From Stigmatella ashevillena (GTDB lineage: Bacteria; Myxococcota; Myxococcia; Myxococcales; Myxococcaceae), in NCBI RefSeq assembly GCF_028368975.1, contig NZ_JAQNDM010000002.1:5760425-5824424 (forward strand): a stretch of 64,000 nt of DNA. Direction: 5' to 3'. The notes beneath the pieces are model-generated. The model ran no database searches. It worked only from the letters and a program-made list of their open reading frames with translations, and had not been told where the DNA came from. The translations under genes and the position numbers were made by a program. This document shows positions 9,425 to 18,341 of this stretch, piece after piece. The stretch's first letter is position 1. Each line of letters opens with the position of its first letter.

Positions 9425-9700
9425 TCAGGTCTGCTCGTCCTCGGACTCCGTGAAACCCCGGTGCTGGCGGGCATACTCGTCCGCCTCGTCGATGGGGCTG
9501 CGGATGTCCGGAACGGGGCCTCCCGCCGGCCCATCACTGTCCAGGGCGAACTTGTGCTCGCGGGTGTCGTGCTTGGACGCATCGGCGAAGAGGGGCTTGG
9601 AGCTATCGGCCTCCAGCCCTCGCTCGACACGGTCCTTCGCGAAGGTGGGCTTGTGCGGGCCCTTCTGGCCTCCGTTGGGGGAATACTTGAGCTTGCTCAT
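9425..9700 (-). CDS. small hydrophilic protein of unknown function
   Basis: 91 residues, very hydrophilic, lysine-rich at the start (MSKLKYSPNGGQK) and acidic at the end (TESEDEQT), with no membrane segment or recognised domain; probably disordered. It is preceded by GGAGCG about 8 nt upstream of ATG 9700, with codon usage like its neighbours. It stands alone, convergent to the M16 pair. Function unknown. Confidence 0.6.
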   Translation of the reverse strand: MSKLKYSPNGGQKGPHKPTFAKDRVERGLEADSSKPLFADASKHDTREHKFALDSDGPAGGPVPDIRSPIDEADEYARQHRGFTESEDEQT

Positions 9701-9839
9701 GGTGACGCTCCGGGTCGGCCACGCGGGAGAGGCCCGCGTCCCATGAGTTCAATCTCGCCCCCGCCTCACCGCCTACAAGCTTCCAGGAGGCGCGCCGGGG
9801 CCTTGAACGGACGCACGCCCTCCGGGCGGTGGGCGCCCC

Positions 9840-10838
9840 TCACGTGCCTAGGAAGTCGAGCAGGGCCTTGTGGAACTTCTCGGGGGCCTCGAAGTGGGGG
9901 ATGTGGCCCACGCCCGGCAGCGGCACCAGGGTGGCCTTGGGGAAAGCCGCCGCCGCCTTCTTCCCCAGCTCTGGGTACTGCCCCAGCTTTGGCAGCAGCG
10001 CAGGCGGCACCTTCGCCTTGCCCACCACCGTCCGATCCTCCTGACCGATGACGAGCAGCGTGGGGCGCTCCACGAGGGGGAACTCGTACACGACGGGCTG
10101 CTCGTAGATCATCTGCTGGGTGGCCGCCGCCACCCACGCCAGCCGCGGGTACTCGCCGCTCAGCAACTGCCGGGCGGGCACGCGCACGTACTCCTCGTAC
10201 TCGGGCTTCCACGTCACATAGTAGGTGCGGTGATACTTGCGGATGCCCTCCTCGGTGGCCTGGAGCTGCTCGCGGTACAGCGCCTCGGTGGACTGCCAGG
10301 GCACGTGCAGCCGGTAGTCCTCCAAGCCAATGGGGTTCTCCAGCACCAGGTGGGTGGTGGCCTCGGGGAACAGCCGAGCGAAGCGCGTGGCGAGCATGCC
10401 CCCCATGGAGTGGCCCAGCACCACCGCCTCCTTCACGCCCAGCGTGTCCAGCAACCCCTTCGTCGCCGCCGCCAGCGTGTGGAAGCTGTAGGGGAGCGCG
10501 GGCTTGGAGGACTTGCCGAAGCCCACCTGATCCGGCACCACCACGCGGTAGCCCGCGCCCGTGAGCGCCTGGATGGTGGCGCGCCAGTAACCGCCAAAGA
10601 AGTTCTTCCCGTGCAGCAGCAGCACCGTGCGCCCGTTGGCCTTCCCCGAAGGCTTCACGTCCATGTACGCCATGCGGACGTCCTGCCCCTCCCACGTCAG
10701 CGCCAGGAACTGCACCGGGTGCGGGTAGGCATAGCCCTCCATCGCGATGCCGAGCGGCTCTTGCGGCCGCTCCTGCGCGGAGGCGGCGGTGGCACTCAGC
10801 ACGGCGAGGAGCAGCAGGCAGAGGCTCCGGACGGACAT
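9840..10838 (-). CDS. secreted alpha/beta hydrolase
   Basis: 332 residues with a Sec signal peptide ending near ASAQE. Alpha/beta-hydrolase fold: oxyanion region LLLHGKNFFGGYW, nucleophile elbow GHSMGG (Ser about 143), acid in GQEDRT (about 266) and catalytic His in GVGHIPHFE (about 311). It resembles the haloalkane dehalogenase/esterase branch; the substrate cannot be read from sequence. ATG 10838 has a good ribosome site (GGAAGGAG about 7 nt upstream). It follows the large patatin-like gene by 32 bp on the same strand, suggesting co-transcription and a joint role in lipid or ester hydrolysis. Confidence 0.88.
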   Translation of the reverse strand: MSVRSLCLLLLAVLSATAASAQERPQEPLGIAMEGYAYPHPVQFLALTWEGQDVRMAYMDVKPSGKANGRTVLLLHGKNFFGGYWRATIQALTGAGYRVVVPDQVGFGKSSKPALPYSFHTLAAATKGLLDTLGVKEAVVLGHSMGGMLATRFARLFPEATTHLVLENPIGLEDYRLHVPWQSTEALYREQLQATEEGIRKYHRTYYVTWKPEYEEYVRVPARQLLSGEYPRLAWVAAATQQMIYEQPVVYEFPLVERPTLLVIGQEDRTVVGKAKVPPALLPKLGQYPELGKKAAAAFPKATLVPLPGVGHIPHFEAPEKFHKALLDFLGT

Positions 10839-10870
10839 GGCACTCCTTCCCATTGTGGGGGTCCCCGCGG

Positions 10871-13800
10871 CTATAGCATCAGCCAATAGGCCAGGCCGTT
10901 GATATCGCTCACGGAGAGCGCCACGAACCAACCGGGCCCCTCCTCCCGGCGAGCGAACATCCGGCGGACCCCCAGGGACAGGCCGACGCGGTCTTGCAAC
11001 CCGCCCACCCTCACCTCACCGCCCACGTCCACGCCGTTTCCATTCACCCAGGGAAAGGAGATGCGGGGGCCGGTGCTCACGGTGACATCCCCCAGGCGCA
11101 GCGCGGGGCGCAGGCCCACGGTCGATGACAGCCGGTCGTGCTCGGACTGAATGTCCAGGGGCTCCACGGTGGACATGAGCGACACCCGGGAGGACAGGTG
11201 CAGCGCCGGCTCCATCCACGCCAGGGAGATGCCTCCGTGCGCCACGTCGAAGGACATCCGATAGGGCAACAGGTGCGCCGCGGCGCGCAGCCCGCTGCTG
11301 CGGCCATTCGCGTTCGAGGTGGGAATGGTGGAGAGATCCCACACGAAGCGAGGATAGGTGGTGGTGGGGGTGACGTCCTCGGCGCGCCGCAACCAAAGCT
11401 GCCCCGCGGAGTGGGCCAGCAGCACGGCGTTGCGGATGACGGGGCTCTGCGCCGTCTCCTGGCGCTCGATGGCGTGCGAGCGGTCCAGCACCTGGCGCAT
11501 CGTGCGCATGGCCCAGCCGTTCACATCCTCCATCGCCTGCAACATGTGGGGGCTCTGCGCCACATAGCCGTGCTCGCGCAGCGCGGCGATGAAGGCCTCG
11601 AAGGTCAGATCCTTCACGCACAGCGGCTCCTGGGAGTTCTCCGCGCACGGCGCCATGCGCGAGAGCAGGGCATCCGCCACGGCCACCAGCGTCGGCTCCG
11701 GGGTGGCGGCGGCGAAGTCCTTCAGCCACGCCCACGAGGGCTCGTCCTCGAGCTTCGCGGCCATCTGCCGGTCGTCGAGCGCCGCGGCCAGCTCCAAGCG
11801 CGCCAGCCGCCCCACCACGTACCGGGCCTTGGGCGAGGAGGACAGGTCCAGGGTCTCGACGACGTGCCGCAGCGCGTACCCCAGGCAGCGCTGCGTGCCC
11901 GGCTCGCGCAGATCCAGGACATGGGGAACGCCGAGCTGGCGCATGGGCGGGCTGGGCGCCACCTCCGGCATGGAACACATCGCCAGGCTGGCGGACTGGG
12001 CCGCGTCATAGACACCGGCGTAGTAGTCGAACTCGCGCAGGGGCCTGTCCAGGAAGCCCGCGAAGTTGAAGAGGTGCGAGCTGGCCAGGGGCGAGAAGCG
12101 GCTGGACAGCAGCAGGGCCCGCTCGCCCCCGCGGTGCTCCAGCAACTCCCGAGCCTCGCGGGAAAGCGCCTCCGCCTGGGCGCTGACGCGCTGGAGGTGG
12201 GGGTGGAGGTGCACCAGGTGCCGCAAGCGGACCACGCCGTCCGGCTCGGGCGTGGCCTGCGGCCCGAGAGCCCCCGGGGCCAGGGCGGTGAGCAGGGGCT
12301 GGAGATCCGCGGGGCTGAAGAGCGCACCGGGCTCCAGCGCCGCCACCGCCCGCCGAGCCTGGGTGGCCACCGGCGACAGCGCCGCGTCCGCCTCGAGCCG
12401 CTCCAAGTCACGCAGCAGCAGGGTGTTGGCGGCGGCGTTCGTGGCGCTGGCGAGCGTGCGGCCAATCTGCACCACGCCCAGCAGGGCCGCCTTCGTCTGC
12501 AACAGGCGCTCCGGAGACAGCGCGCTGTTGGCCAGGGCGTCCACCTCGTCCGCTAGGAAGTACAGGGCCGCGGTGCCGCAGATGAGCCGGTCGATGAACT
12601 CTTGCTCCCAGATATAAGGAGGGGGCAGCACGCCCTTCGGGGTGGACGCCCACAGCCCGGGGCCTCCGGTGTGGGAAGTCTGAGCGGTAACGCGCTCGGC
12701 GAGCCACACCACCTTCTCACTGGAGAGCGGGGGCGTGTCATCCCGGGAAGGCGCCACATCCTGGGACAGGGCGATGAAGCGCTGGGCGCAGGCGTGCCAG
12801 TGCGCCGGCACATCCGCGGCGCCCTCATCGAAACACTCGGCCAGGAGCCTGCCGAACCGCCCATGCTGGGTGATGTCGGGAAAGGCGCTCGGCGGCTCCA
12901 TCGACGCGATGGCGGTGCCTTCGCGGAGGGCATGGAGCTGGAGGTGGATGAAGATGAAGGGCAGCAGCGAGGCGGCCGTCTCCCGCAGCAACCCCTGCGT
13001 GGTGCGGTTCCACCGGCCGGCGCGCACCGCGCGGGCCAGGTCCACGTTGCGGCCGGTGGAGACCAGGCTGCCCAGGAGCTGGACCCCCGCCGAGAGGCCA
13101 CTGCCCTCCGCCGTCTTGTGCTCCAGGGGCTCCCGGTAGGGCAGGAGGCGGCGCAGATCCGGATCCACGAAGAGGTAGCGCGTGGGCTGCAAGAGCGCGG
13201 GCGTGTACGTGGACTCCGTCAAATCAATGGCCAGCCCCACGGGGGCGTTGTCGAAGATGCCCCCGTCCACATAGCGCCGGCGGCACAGCGTCAAAGGGGT
13301 GCCTGGGGAGGACTGGGCCGCGCAGCTCATGGGCGGCAACATCTGCCCGGGGCCCTGGCAGGCGTTGGCCTCCACGCGCTGGTCACTGGGACACTCCACC
13401 GCGCAGTCGCAGAGCGGGCGGGGGGCGAACGCCAGCGGAAAGGCGCCCGAGGCGAGCAGGGCCTGCCAGCCCTGGCTCCAGCCGAAGTGGGCCTCCTCGG
13501 CAGGCAGCCCGGCCAGCTCCGGCAGGCGGAGGACATTGTCCCCCGCGTCCCGGCCCGTCGTGAGGGGCTGTCGGCGCAGGCGGGGCTGCCCCTCGCGCGT
13601 CACCTCCAGGACCCACGGCAGCACGAACTTCTGCGTCAGGGTGGGCAGCCCGGCGATGAGCCGTGTCTCCGGCGTGGCGCGCGTCACGGTGAGCCCCACC
13701 GGCAGGCGGCACCCGGGCTGGAAGCGGCGCGAGCCGTCCGGCGCCAGGAGCTTGCGCTCGAGCGCGGCGAGCGCCTCGGTGAGCGGCAGGGTGGAGAGAA

Positions 13801-14203
13801 TGGCATCCCCGGCCGAGTAGACGGTGGGGTCCTCTGGCAACAGCCGTTCCAGCCCCACGGGCAGCCAGAGATCCCTCAGCAGGTTGCTGTCGACGGAGGC
13901 ATCCGCGGTGGTCTCCGGAGACTCACACCAGATGAGCGCCGAGAGCAGGGCGTTGATGCTGCCCGCGGAGGCCCCGGTGACGGCGGTGAGCCGGGGCACC
14001 CGCCGCCTCCCCCCGACGAGCCCCCGGGCACTGGCCACCTGGGGAAACCGCACGGAGGCCCAGGCGAGCCCCGCTTCATAGCTGCCGAGGCTCACCCCGC
14101 CGCTGAGGACGAAGGCCAGGGGGTGCTCGGAACGCGGGGCGGATGCCTCGGAGGGCTCGGGAACCGCGGCCACCAGGAGGGTCAGGGCGAGGGCGGGCAG
14201 CAT
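10871..14203 (-). CDS. large patatin-like phospholipase, exported
   Basis: About 1110 residues with an N-terminal signal peptide (MLPALALTLLVAAVPEP). The patatin domain occupies about residues 30-340: glycine-rich oxyanion motif SGGVSLGSYEAG, nucleophile GASAGS (Ser about 79) and the dyad Asp in YVDGGIFDNAP (about 314). About 600 residues of unassigned, mostly helical sequence follow, then a final 170 residues with alternating polar/hydrophobic strands that could be a small outer-membrane barrel or beta domain. Patatins hydrolyse phospholipid acyl esters. GTG at 14209 (two codons earlier) is an alternative start; neither has a clear ribosome site. It is upstream of, and probably co-transcribed with, the alpha/beta hydrolase. 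Confidence 0.85.
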   Translation of the reverse strand: MLPALALTLLVAAVPEPSEASAPRSEHPLAFVLSGGVSLGSYEAGLAWASVRFPQVASARGLVGGRRRVPRLTAVTGASAGSINALLSALIWCESPETTADASVDSNLLRDLWLPVGLERLLPEDPTVYSAGDAILSTLPLTEALAALERKLLAPDGSRRFQPGCRLPVGLTVTRATPETRLIAGLPTLTQKFVLPWVLEVTREGQPRLRRQPLTTGRDAGDNVLRLPELAGLPAEEAHFGWSQGWQALLASGAFPLAFAPRPLCDCAVECPSDQRVEANACQGPGQMLPPMSCAAQSSPGTPLTLCRRRYVDGGIFDNAPVGLAIDLTESTYTPALLQPTRYLFVDPDLRRLLPYREPLEHKTAEGSGLSAGVQLLGSLVSTGRNVDLARAVRAGRWNRTTQGLLRETAASLLPFIFIHLQLHALREGTAIASMEPPSAFPDITQHGRFGRLLAECFDEGAADVPAHWHACAQRFIALSQDVAPSRDDTPPLSSEKVVWLAERVTAQTSHTGGPGLWASTPKGVLPPPYIWEQEFIDRLICGTAALYFLADEVDALANSALSPERLLQTKAALLGVVQIGRTLASATNAAANTLLLRDLERLEADAALSPVATQARRAVAALEPGALFSPADLQPLLTALAPGALGPQATPEPDGVVRLRHLVHLHPHLQRVSAQAEALSREARELLEHRGGERALLLSSRFSPLASSHLFNFAGFLDRPLREFDYYAGVYDAAQSASLAMCSMPEVAPSPPMRQLGVPHVLDLREPGTQRCLGYALRHVVETLDLSSSPKARYVVGRLARLELAAALDDRQMAAKLEDEPSWAWLKDFAAATPEPTLVAVADALLSRMAPCAENSQEPLCVKDLTFEAFIAALREHGYVAQSPHMLQAMEDVNGWAMRTMRQVLDRSHAIERQETAQSPVIRNAVLLAHSAGQLWLRRAEDVTPTTTYPRFVWDLSTIPTSNANGRSSGLRAAAHLLPYRMSFDVAHGGISLAWMEPALHLSSRVSLMSTVEPLDIQSEHDRLSSTVGLRPALRLGDVTVSTGPRISFPWVNGNGVDVGGEVRVGGLQDRVGLSLGVRRMFARREEGPGWFVALSVSDINGLAYWLML

Positions 14204-14278
14204 GCCCACTTCTAAGCAGACGGCGCGTCACGCGGCCATGTCGGCGTGACGGTTTTCACCCCGAAGAGGCACGGGGAC

Positions 14279-15514
14279 TCACGCCTCGGTGGCGTCAAAG
14301 GCGCGCGGGCGCAGGAGCCGCAGGGAGACCATCAGCGCCAGGAACAGGAGGCTGGCCGAGGCCGTCACCGAGCGCACGGTCAACCGGTCCGACAGGGCGC
14401 CCAGGAGCCACAACCCCAGCGCATACGCCCCATTGAGCACCATGCCGTAGAGGCTGCTGACGCGGGCGCGCAAGGCATCGGGGGCGCGCGTCTGACAGAC
14501 GGTGTGAATGCCGGTGAGGGCCATGAGGTAGCTGGCCCCGAGCAGGAAGATGCTCACCGAGGCGAGCGGCAGGGTGGGAGACAGCCAGTACAGGGTGGCC
14601 ACGGGGCCCATGGCCAGGAGCACGCCCTCGAGCACGCGCTTGCGGCCAAAGGCATCCACCAGGGCGCCCACGGCCACGGCGGCCAGCACCGCGCCGGCGC
14701 CCTGACAGGTGATGAGCAGCGACGTCGCGCCGGCGCCCTGGCCAAAGACGCGGATGGCGAACACGGGCACCAGACCGATGAAGGGCGCCACCAGCAGGCC
14801 GACGCCGAACGTGCTCACCAGCATCAGGCGGATGCCCGGATCCTTGCGAGCCGCCTGAGCGCCCCGGGCGATGTCCACCCACAGGCCCGTGGTGGACGGC
14901 GCATACGAGCGAGGGGGCGGGCGGACGCGGGACAGGGCCAGGGGCACGGCCAGGAAGGAGAGGGCATTGACGAGCAGCGCCCAGGCGATGCCGCCCGCGC
15001 CCAGCACGGTGGCGGCCAGGATGGGCCCGATGACACGCCCGAGGTTGTACTGGGCGGAGCTGAGACTCATCGCGCTGTGCAGATCCTCCGGCGGGACGAG
15101 CTCGGCGAGCAGCGCGTTGAAGGCCGGGCCCATCATCATGTTGATGCAGCCGTTGAAGAACGAGATGACGGCCACGGTGGGGACGCTGAGCTGCTCGGTG
15201 AAGGCCAACACGGTGAGCAGGACGGCGAGCAGACCTTGCACGGCCGTGCCAATGGCCACGAAGGCGCGCCGGTCGAAGCGGTCCGCGAGCGCTCCTCCCA
15301 GGGGCGAGAGCAGCAGGCCGGGCAGGTACGCGAGCGCGACGACGCCACCGGTCCACTCGGCCTTGCCCGTCACCTCGGTGACATACACACCCAGGGCCAC
15401 CGTCTCCATCCACGTGCCGATGTTGGACACGAGGGAACCGGCCCAGACGGAGAAGTAGCCCGGGTGTTCGAAGGCGCGAAACGAGGAGAGGCGTGGCAGT
15501 TGGAGCGTGGGCAC
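14279..15514 (-). CDS. MFS transporter (EntS/MFS_3-like)
   Basis: 411 residues with about 12 hydrophobic segments and the MFS loop motif GALADRFDRR between helices 2 and 3, repeated in weaker form as GALVDAFGRKR in the second half. The overall look (FRAFEHPGYFSVWAGSLVS start) matches the MFS_3/enterobactin-exporter-like branch, which exports small molecules by proton antiport; the substrate is unknown. GTG 15514 was chosen because AAGGG lies about 8 nt upstream and the protein then starts just before the first helix. An in-frame ATG about 90 nt earlier adds a non-conserved tail. No siderophore genes adjoin it. Confidence 0.85.
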   Translation of the reverse strand: MPTLQLPRLSSFRAFEHPGYFSVWAGSLVSNIGTWMETVALGVYVTEVTGKAEWTGGVVALAYLPGLLLSPLGGALADRFDRRAFVAIGTAVQGLLAVLLTVLAFTEQLSVPTVAVISFFNGCINMMMGPAFNALLAELVPPEDLHSAMSLSSAQYNLGRVIGPILAATVLGAGGIAWALLVNALSFLAVPLALSRVRPPPRSYAPSTTGLWVDIARGAQAARKDPGIRLMLVSTFGVGLLVAPFIGLVPVFAIRVFGQGAGATSLLITCQGAGAVLAAVAVGALVDAFGRKRVLEGVLLAMGPVATLYWLSPTLPLASVSIFLLGASYLMALTGIHTVCQTRAPDALRARVSSLYGMVLNGAYALGLWLLGALSDRLTVRSVTASASLLFLALMVSLRLLRPRAFDATEA

Positions 15515-15647
15515 GGAGAAGACCCTTGTAACGCAAGCCCCCGACGCGCGCGCGGTGGGCACGGGTCCCACTCTTGGGGCACCAATAAGGCCCGGCCCCA
15601 TCGCGTGCGCCCCTCTCGAATTCTCGCGAATCGCGATCAGCTGGCAG

Positions 15648-16253
15648 TCAGGGCAGATTCTCCAAGTGGTCGGAGAGCAAAGCCGTGAGCAGTGTGGGCG
15701 AAGCCCTGTGGAGATAGGGAACGCGAATCTCCGGTAAAGCCACCTCTGCCAGTTGAAGGGGAAAGGGTTTATAACCAAGCCCCCCCTCAAGAAGCCCTGC
15801 GAGTGTGGCGAATTGCTGCCGCACCTCGCTCCTGGGTTCGAAGAAGAGCTGCGGGAGTGTCGCGCGCCTGCGATCCCAGAGAGTCTGGGTCGTAGCATAG
15901 ACAAGATACACCGGCATCAGCACGCTGACCGCGGCAGCAACCCGGGTGAGGAACCGTCCCCCTTCTGGAAGGGGCTCCTCGAAATACACGCAACAGCGAA
16001 GACAGGACGCCACTCTCGGCTGAGTCACATCTCCCGCTTTGTGGCGGGGAAACGCTCCCTGGAGCTCTTCAAGCAACGCGTCCCACTTCTTCCAGGCCAA
16101 GGCTTTATCCCACGCTTCCGTCCATCGCTGATACTCTGGCGTCCGTTGATACGGATGAATAGATTGAGAAGAATCATCAGTCTCGACTGGGAAACCTATA
16201 GGAAAATAAGTGTGAGCAATACGGATGCACTCTCTTGAGGTGAAGTCATTCAT
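15648..16253 (-). CDS. uncharacterised protein, possible myxobacterial immunity protein
   Basis: 201 residues, soluble, with a central hydrophobic stretch (RVAAAVSVLMPVYLVYATT) and a paired-cysteine segment SCLRCCVYFE. No catalytic motif is visible. Its ATG overlaps the stop of the upstream secreted-protein gene by 4 bp (ATGA), so the two are translated together. A small accessory protein placed directly after a secreted partner in a region of toxin debris is typical of toxin/immunity modules, but that role is inference. By eye the GC content is lower than in the flanking MFS gene, suggesting acquired DNA. Confidence 0.7.
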   Translation of the reverse strand: MNDFTSRECIRIAHTYFPIGFPVETDDSSQSIHPYQRTPEYQRWTEAWDKALAWKKWDALLEELQGAFPRHKAGDVTQPRVASCLRCCVYFEEPLPEGGRFLTRVAAAVSVLMPVYLVYATTQTLWDRRRATLPQLFFEPRSEVRQQFATLAGLLEGGLGYKPFPLQLAEVALPEIRVPYLHRASPTLLTALLSDHLENLP

Positions 16254-16762
16254 GGCTTCACTCCCTCTGGAAGATCAAAGTACACGGTCTCGATACCTGC
16301 CGTGACACATTCTGACACCCTGGAGCCAGAGACACGTTCTCCCAACGTCCGTCCGTATTCTTCTTTGAAGTCGAGACACAGCACGGCCAGCATTTCTCCT
16401 GGATGAGCTTCGGACAAGACGTCGTATACGGCACGATTCGCAGTATTCGCCGAAACCTGCTGAGCATATTTCAATGAAATATTCCCTTGCTGCTCATTTT
16501 GGATAGGCAAGCCCACTTCGAACTTGCACACAGTGGTCGCCCCTGAGTCTCCTTGAGTGATACGAGCGTGGATGCAGACAGCTCGCCATCCACTGGGCTT
16601 TCTGGGGGAAGCTGCGGTGACGACCTTGAACCGAAAGTGCTGAGGAGTAAGGCGACCGGTGACTGGATTTTGGCCATAGGCACATCCTTCCGCGCTTCCC
16701 ACGGCCAGCACACCCACGAGGAACACCCTCAAGTACCCCCTGCTGCTGCTGGTCTGAGGCAT
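16250..16762 (-). CDS. secreted protein whose 5' end is rebuilt by an IS element
   Basis: 170 residues in the present form, with a hydrophobic N-terminus (RVFLVGVLAVGSAEGCAYG) acting as a signal peptide, possibly a lipoprotein signal with Cys near residue 27. The start codon, ATG at 16762, lies inside the left terminal repeat of the IS4 element. Removing the element and one 9-bp duplication rejoins the frame to an ATG at 18031 (reading M-G-L-A before TSSSRGYL), which has AGGAG upstream. So insertion at codon 5 replaced only the first few codons. The element-borne GAGGGG just before the ATG could serve as a weak ribosome site. Function unknown; coupled to the 201-residue gene downstream. Confidence 0.7.
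   Translation of the reverse strand: MPQTSSSRGYLRVFLVGVLAVGSAEGCAYGQNPVTGRLTPQHFRFKVVTAASPRKPSGWRAVCIHARITQGDSGATTVCKFEVGLPIQNEQQGNISLKYAQQVSANTANRAVYDVLSEAHPGEMLAVLCLDFKEEYGRTLGERVSGSRVSECVTAGIETVYFDLPEGVKP
16745..16753. repeat. IS target-site duplication, left copy
   Basis: GCTGCTGGT immediately outside the left terminal repeat; identical to 18011-18019. Confidence 0.9.
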
Positions 16763-18010
16763 CCCCTCAAATGACCCCGAAGGCGTGGCTGAAAAGGGGC
16801 TGCTGGCTGAGAAGTTGAATGAATCGCTCGATGAGAGGGCGCAAGCGGTGCTCAGGCATGTTGGGAATGGCTTGGTAGTACATGCAGCCCTGGCGGAACA
16901 GCGAGTAGGTGCGGCGCTTGTCGGTGTTGGCCTTGAGCTGGCGCTCCATGCCCAGACTCTCACCTGCGGCGCCCAGCAGCGTCAGCAGTGCACACGCCAA
17001 GGCACTGAGCAGCAGCAGTCGGTCGCGCCTCTCCGGTTCAGCGATGCGCACTTCAGACAGCCCCATGCCGAACTTCAGGTCCTTGATGTCCCGGAAGCTC
17101 TCCTCGATGGTGAATCTGCGGCTGTAGAGCGCCACCACTTCGGCCGCTGAAGCCAGGTGTAGACTGGTGGCCAGACACCACGGCTCCTTCATGCCTTTCT
17201 TCTTCACGCACACCACCGCGCCCACCTGTGTGCAGTCTGCGGTGACAAGGGCCTGTGGCAGTTTGCGCAGGTGGCCTGCCTTGGGCACCCAGTCTGCCGC
17301 GGTGCGCCGCTCGCCCTTGTCACTGGTGACGGTAATGCACTGGCGGAAACGCACCACGTACTCGAAGCCCACCTGTCCCAGCAGGGCGTAGAGCTTCTGG
17401 TCGGCAAAGCCCCGGTCCGCCACGAACGTCACCTTCACCTCGGCGGGGATGACTTCGCGCAGCCTCAGCACCACTGCGTCTTCCACCTCGTTGCGCAGGC
17501 CCTTGAGGGTGGATTTGTGCACGCTCAGCCACACCAAGGGCGTGGGCCGTCCATGCTGAGTAACCAGCGAGGCCACCAGCGTCGTCTGATCATCGGCCTC
17601 GAAGTCCGTCCAGTCCAGCGCCACCAAGGCTTCGCTGCGCTGCCCCAGCACGTACGGCACCCAGAGCGAGAACAGGTCCCATACAGGTATCCCCGTGTTG
17701 GATAGCAGTCGGTCCACTTGTTTTATCCCGTGCTTGCCCTGAGTGCCTCGAGCCATCGCCAGCGCTTGGCCGATGGCGTACACCGACAGGCTCGCGGCGT
17801 GGATGACGCCCAAGGTGGCCAGCGACAGCGACAGCACTCGCTTGGCGTGCAGATCCTCTTCGAAGAGGCTGGAGAGAAAGGTATGCACCTGTTGCTGGGT
17901 GATGGCGGAGGATGTCACCCGCCGAGTAGTAGGAATTGCGCCCTACCTACTGCATCAAACGGCCGGGTTGCCGCTCGCCTGCTTGCCCGCAAGATGAGGG
18001 GATGCCTCAG
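16754..18010 (-). mobile_element. IS4-family insertion sequence, complete (1257 bp)
   Basis: One transposase gene between perfect 16-bp inverted terminal repeats (CTGAGGCATCCCCTCA at 16754-16769 and its complement at 17995-18010). It is flanked by a 9-bp direct repeat GCTGCTGGT at 16745-16753 and 18011-18019, the target-site duplication. Perfect ends and duplication indicate a complete and fairly recent insertion. Orientation is given by the transposase. Confidence 0.93.
16767..17918 (-). CDS. IS4-family DDE transposase
   Basis: 383 residues. The IS4-group signature Y-x2-R-x3-E-x6-K is intact in YSRRFTIEESFRDIK near residue 275. The other acidic positions are plausible in LDWTDFEADD (about residue 100) and FVADRGFADQ (about 170). 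Length matches the family and there are no internal stops, so the enzyme is probably functional. It cuts and pastes the element at its 16-bp ends. The start is a GTG at 17918; the stop lies just inside the left terminal repeat. Confidence 0.93.
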   Translation of the reverse strand: MTSSAITQQQVHTFLSSLFEEDLHAKRVLSLSLATLGVIHAASLSVYAIGQALAMARGTQGKHGIKQVDRLLSNTGIPVWDLFSLWVPYVLGQRSEALVALDWTDFEADDQTTLVASLVTQHGRPTPLVWLSVHKSTLKGLRNEVEDAVVLRLREVIPAEVKVTFVADRGFADQKLYALLGQVGFEYVVRFRQCITVTSDKGERRTAADWVPKAGHLRKLPQALVTADCTQVGAVVCVKKKGMKEPWCLATSLHLASAAEVVALYSRRFTIEESFRDIKDLKFGMGLSEVRIAEPERRDRLLLLSALACALLTLLGAAGESLGMERQLKANTDKRRTYSLFRQGCMYYQAIPNMPEHRLRPLIERFIQLLSQQPLFSHAFGVI

Positions 18011-18019
18011 GCTGCTGGT
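18011..18019. repeat. IS target-site duplication, right copy
   Basis: GCTGCTGGT immediately outside the right terminal repeat; identical to 16745-16753. Confidence 0.9.
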
Positions 18020-18040
18020 GGCTAGCCCCATCCTCTCTAT

Positions 18041-18217
18041 TTATCTCCTGACGAGCTTGACGACCATCTGAAACGAGAGGTGTCCTGATTGAAAGACCTG
18101 GTGCACATTGATCGTCTTCGTGCTCGACAGCACCAGCGGCAAGCCGCCGCCGAGCGGCTTTTCGACGATCACCTTGCCAGAACAACGGCCTAAGCTCACC
18201 CTCGCAAGCCCTATCAC
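18041..18217 (-). CDS. short open frame, possible C-terminal remnant of a larger gene
   Basis: 58 codons from GTG 18217 to TAA, encoding a basic, strand-like peptide (KVIVEKPLGGGLPLVL, then NVHQVFQSGHLSFQMVVKL). It ends 9 nt before the original ATG (18031) of the IS-interrupted secreted-protein gene, so before insertion it was the preceding cistron. The sequence reads like the C-terminal end of a larger protein, with stops closing the frame upstream, so it may be a truncated toxin-like gene. No family was recognised. Confidence 0.35.
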   Translation of the reverse strand: MIGLARVSLGRCSGKVIVEKPLGGGLPLVLSSTKTINVHQVFQSGHLSFQMVVKLVRR

Positions 18218-18319
18218 TTGGAATCAGCAGCTCTGGGATGACATGGAAATGCATATTCACCCTTCCAGTGGCTGGGCTGGGCACATGATGCGGACAGAAA
18301 CACCTGACAACGAGAGCGC

Positions 18320-18341
18320 TGCCCTCGCGTAGAGTCTCCCT
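18320..18341 (+). promoter_or_regulatory. conserved leader of kinase paralogue 1
   Basis: TGCCCTCGCGTAGAGT followed by CTCCCT immediately precedes GTGACGATG. The same block stands before the other two paralogues (21917 and 29050). TAGAGT at 18330-18335 could be a -10 hexamer; it would put the transcription start at or next to the start codon, i.e. a leaderless message. No conserved -35 was seen. Confidence 0.4.

Noticed and set aside
15600-15904. N-terminal extension of the MFS transporter to 15904
   Set aside because: It runs through the 3' end of the 201-residue gene; a ribosome site and the family start favour 15514.
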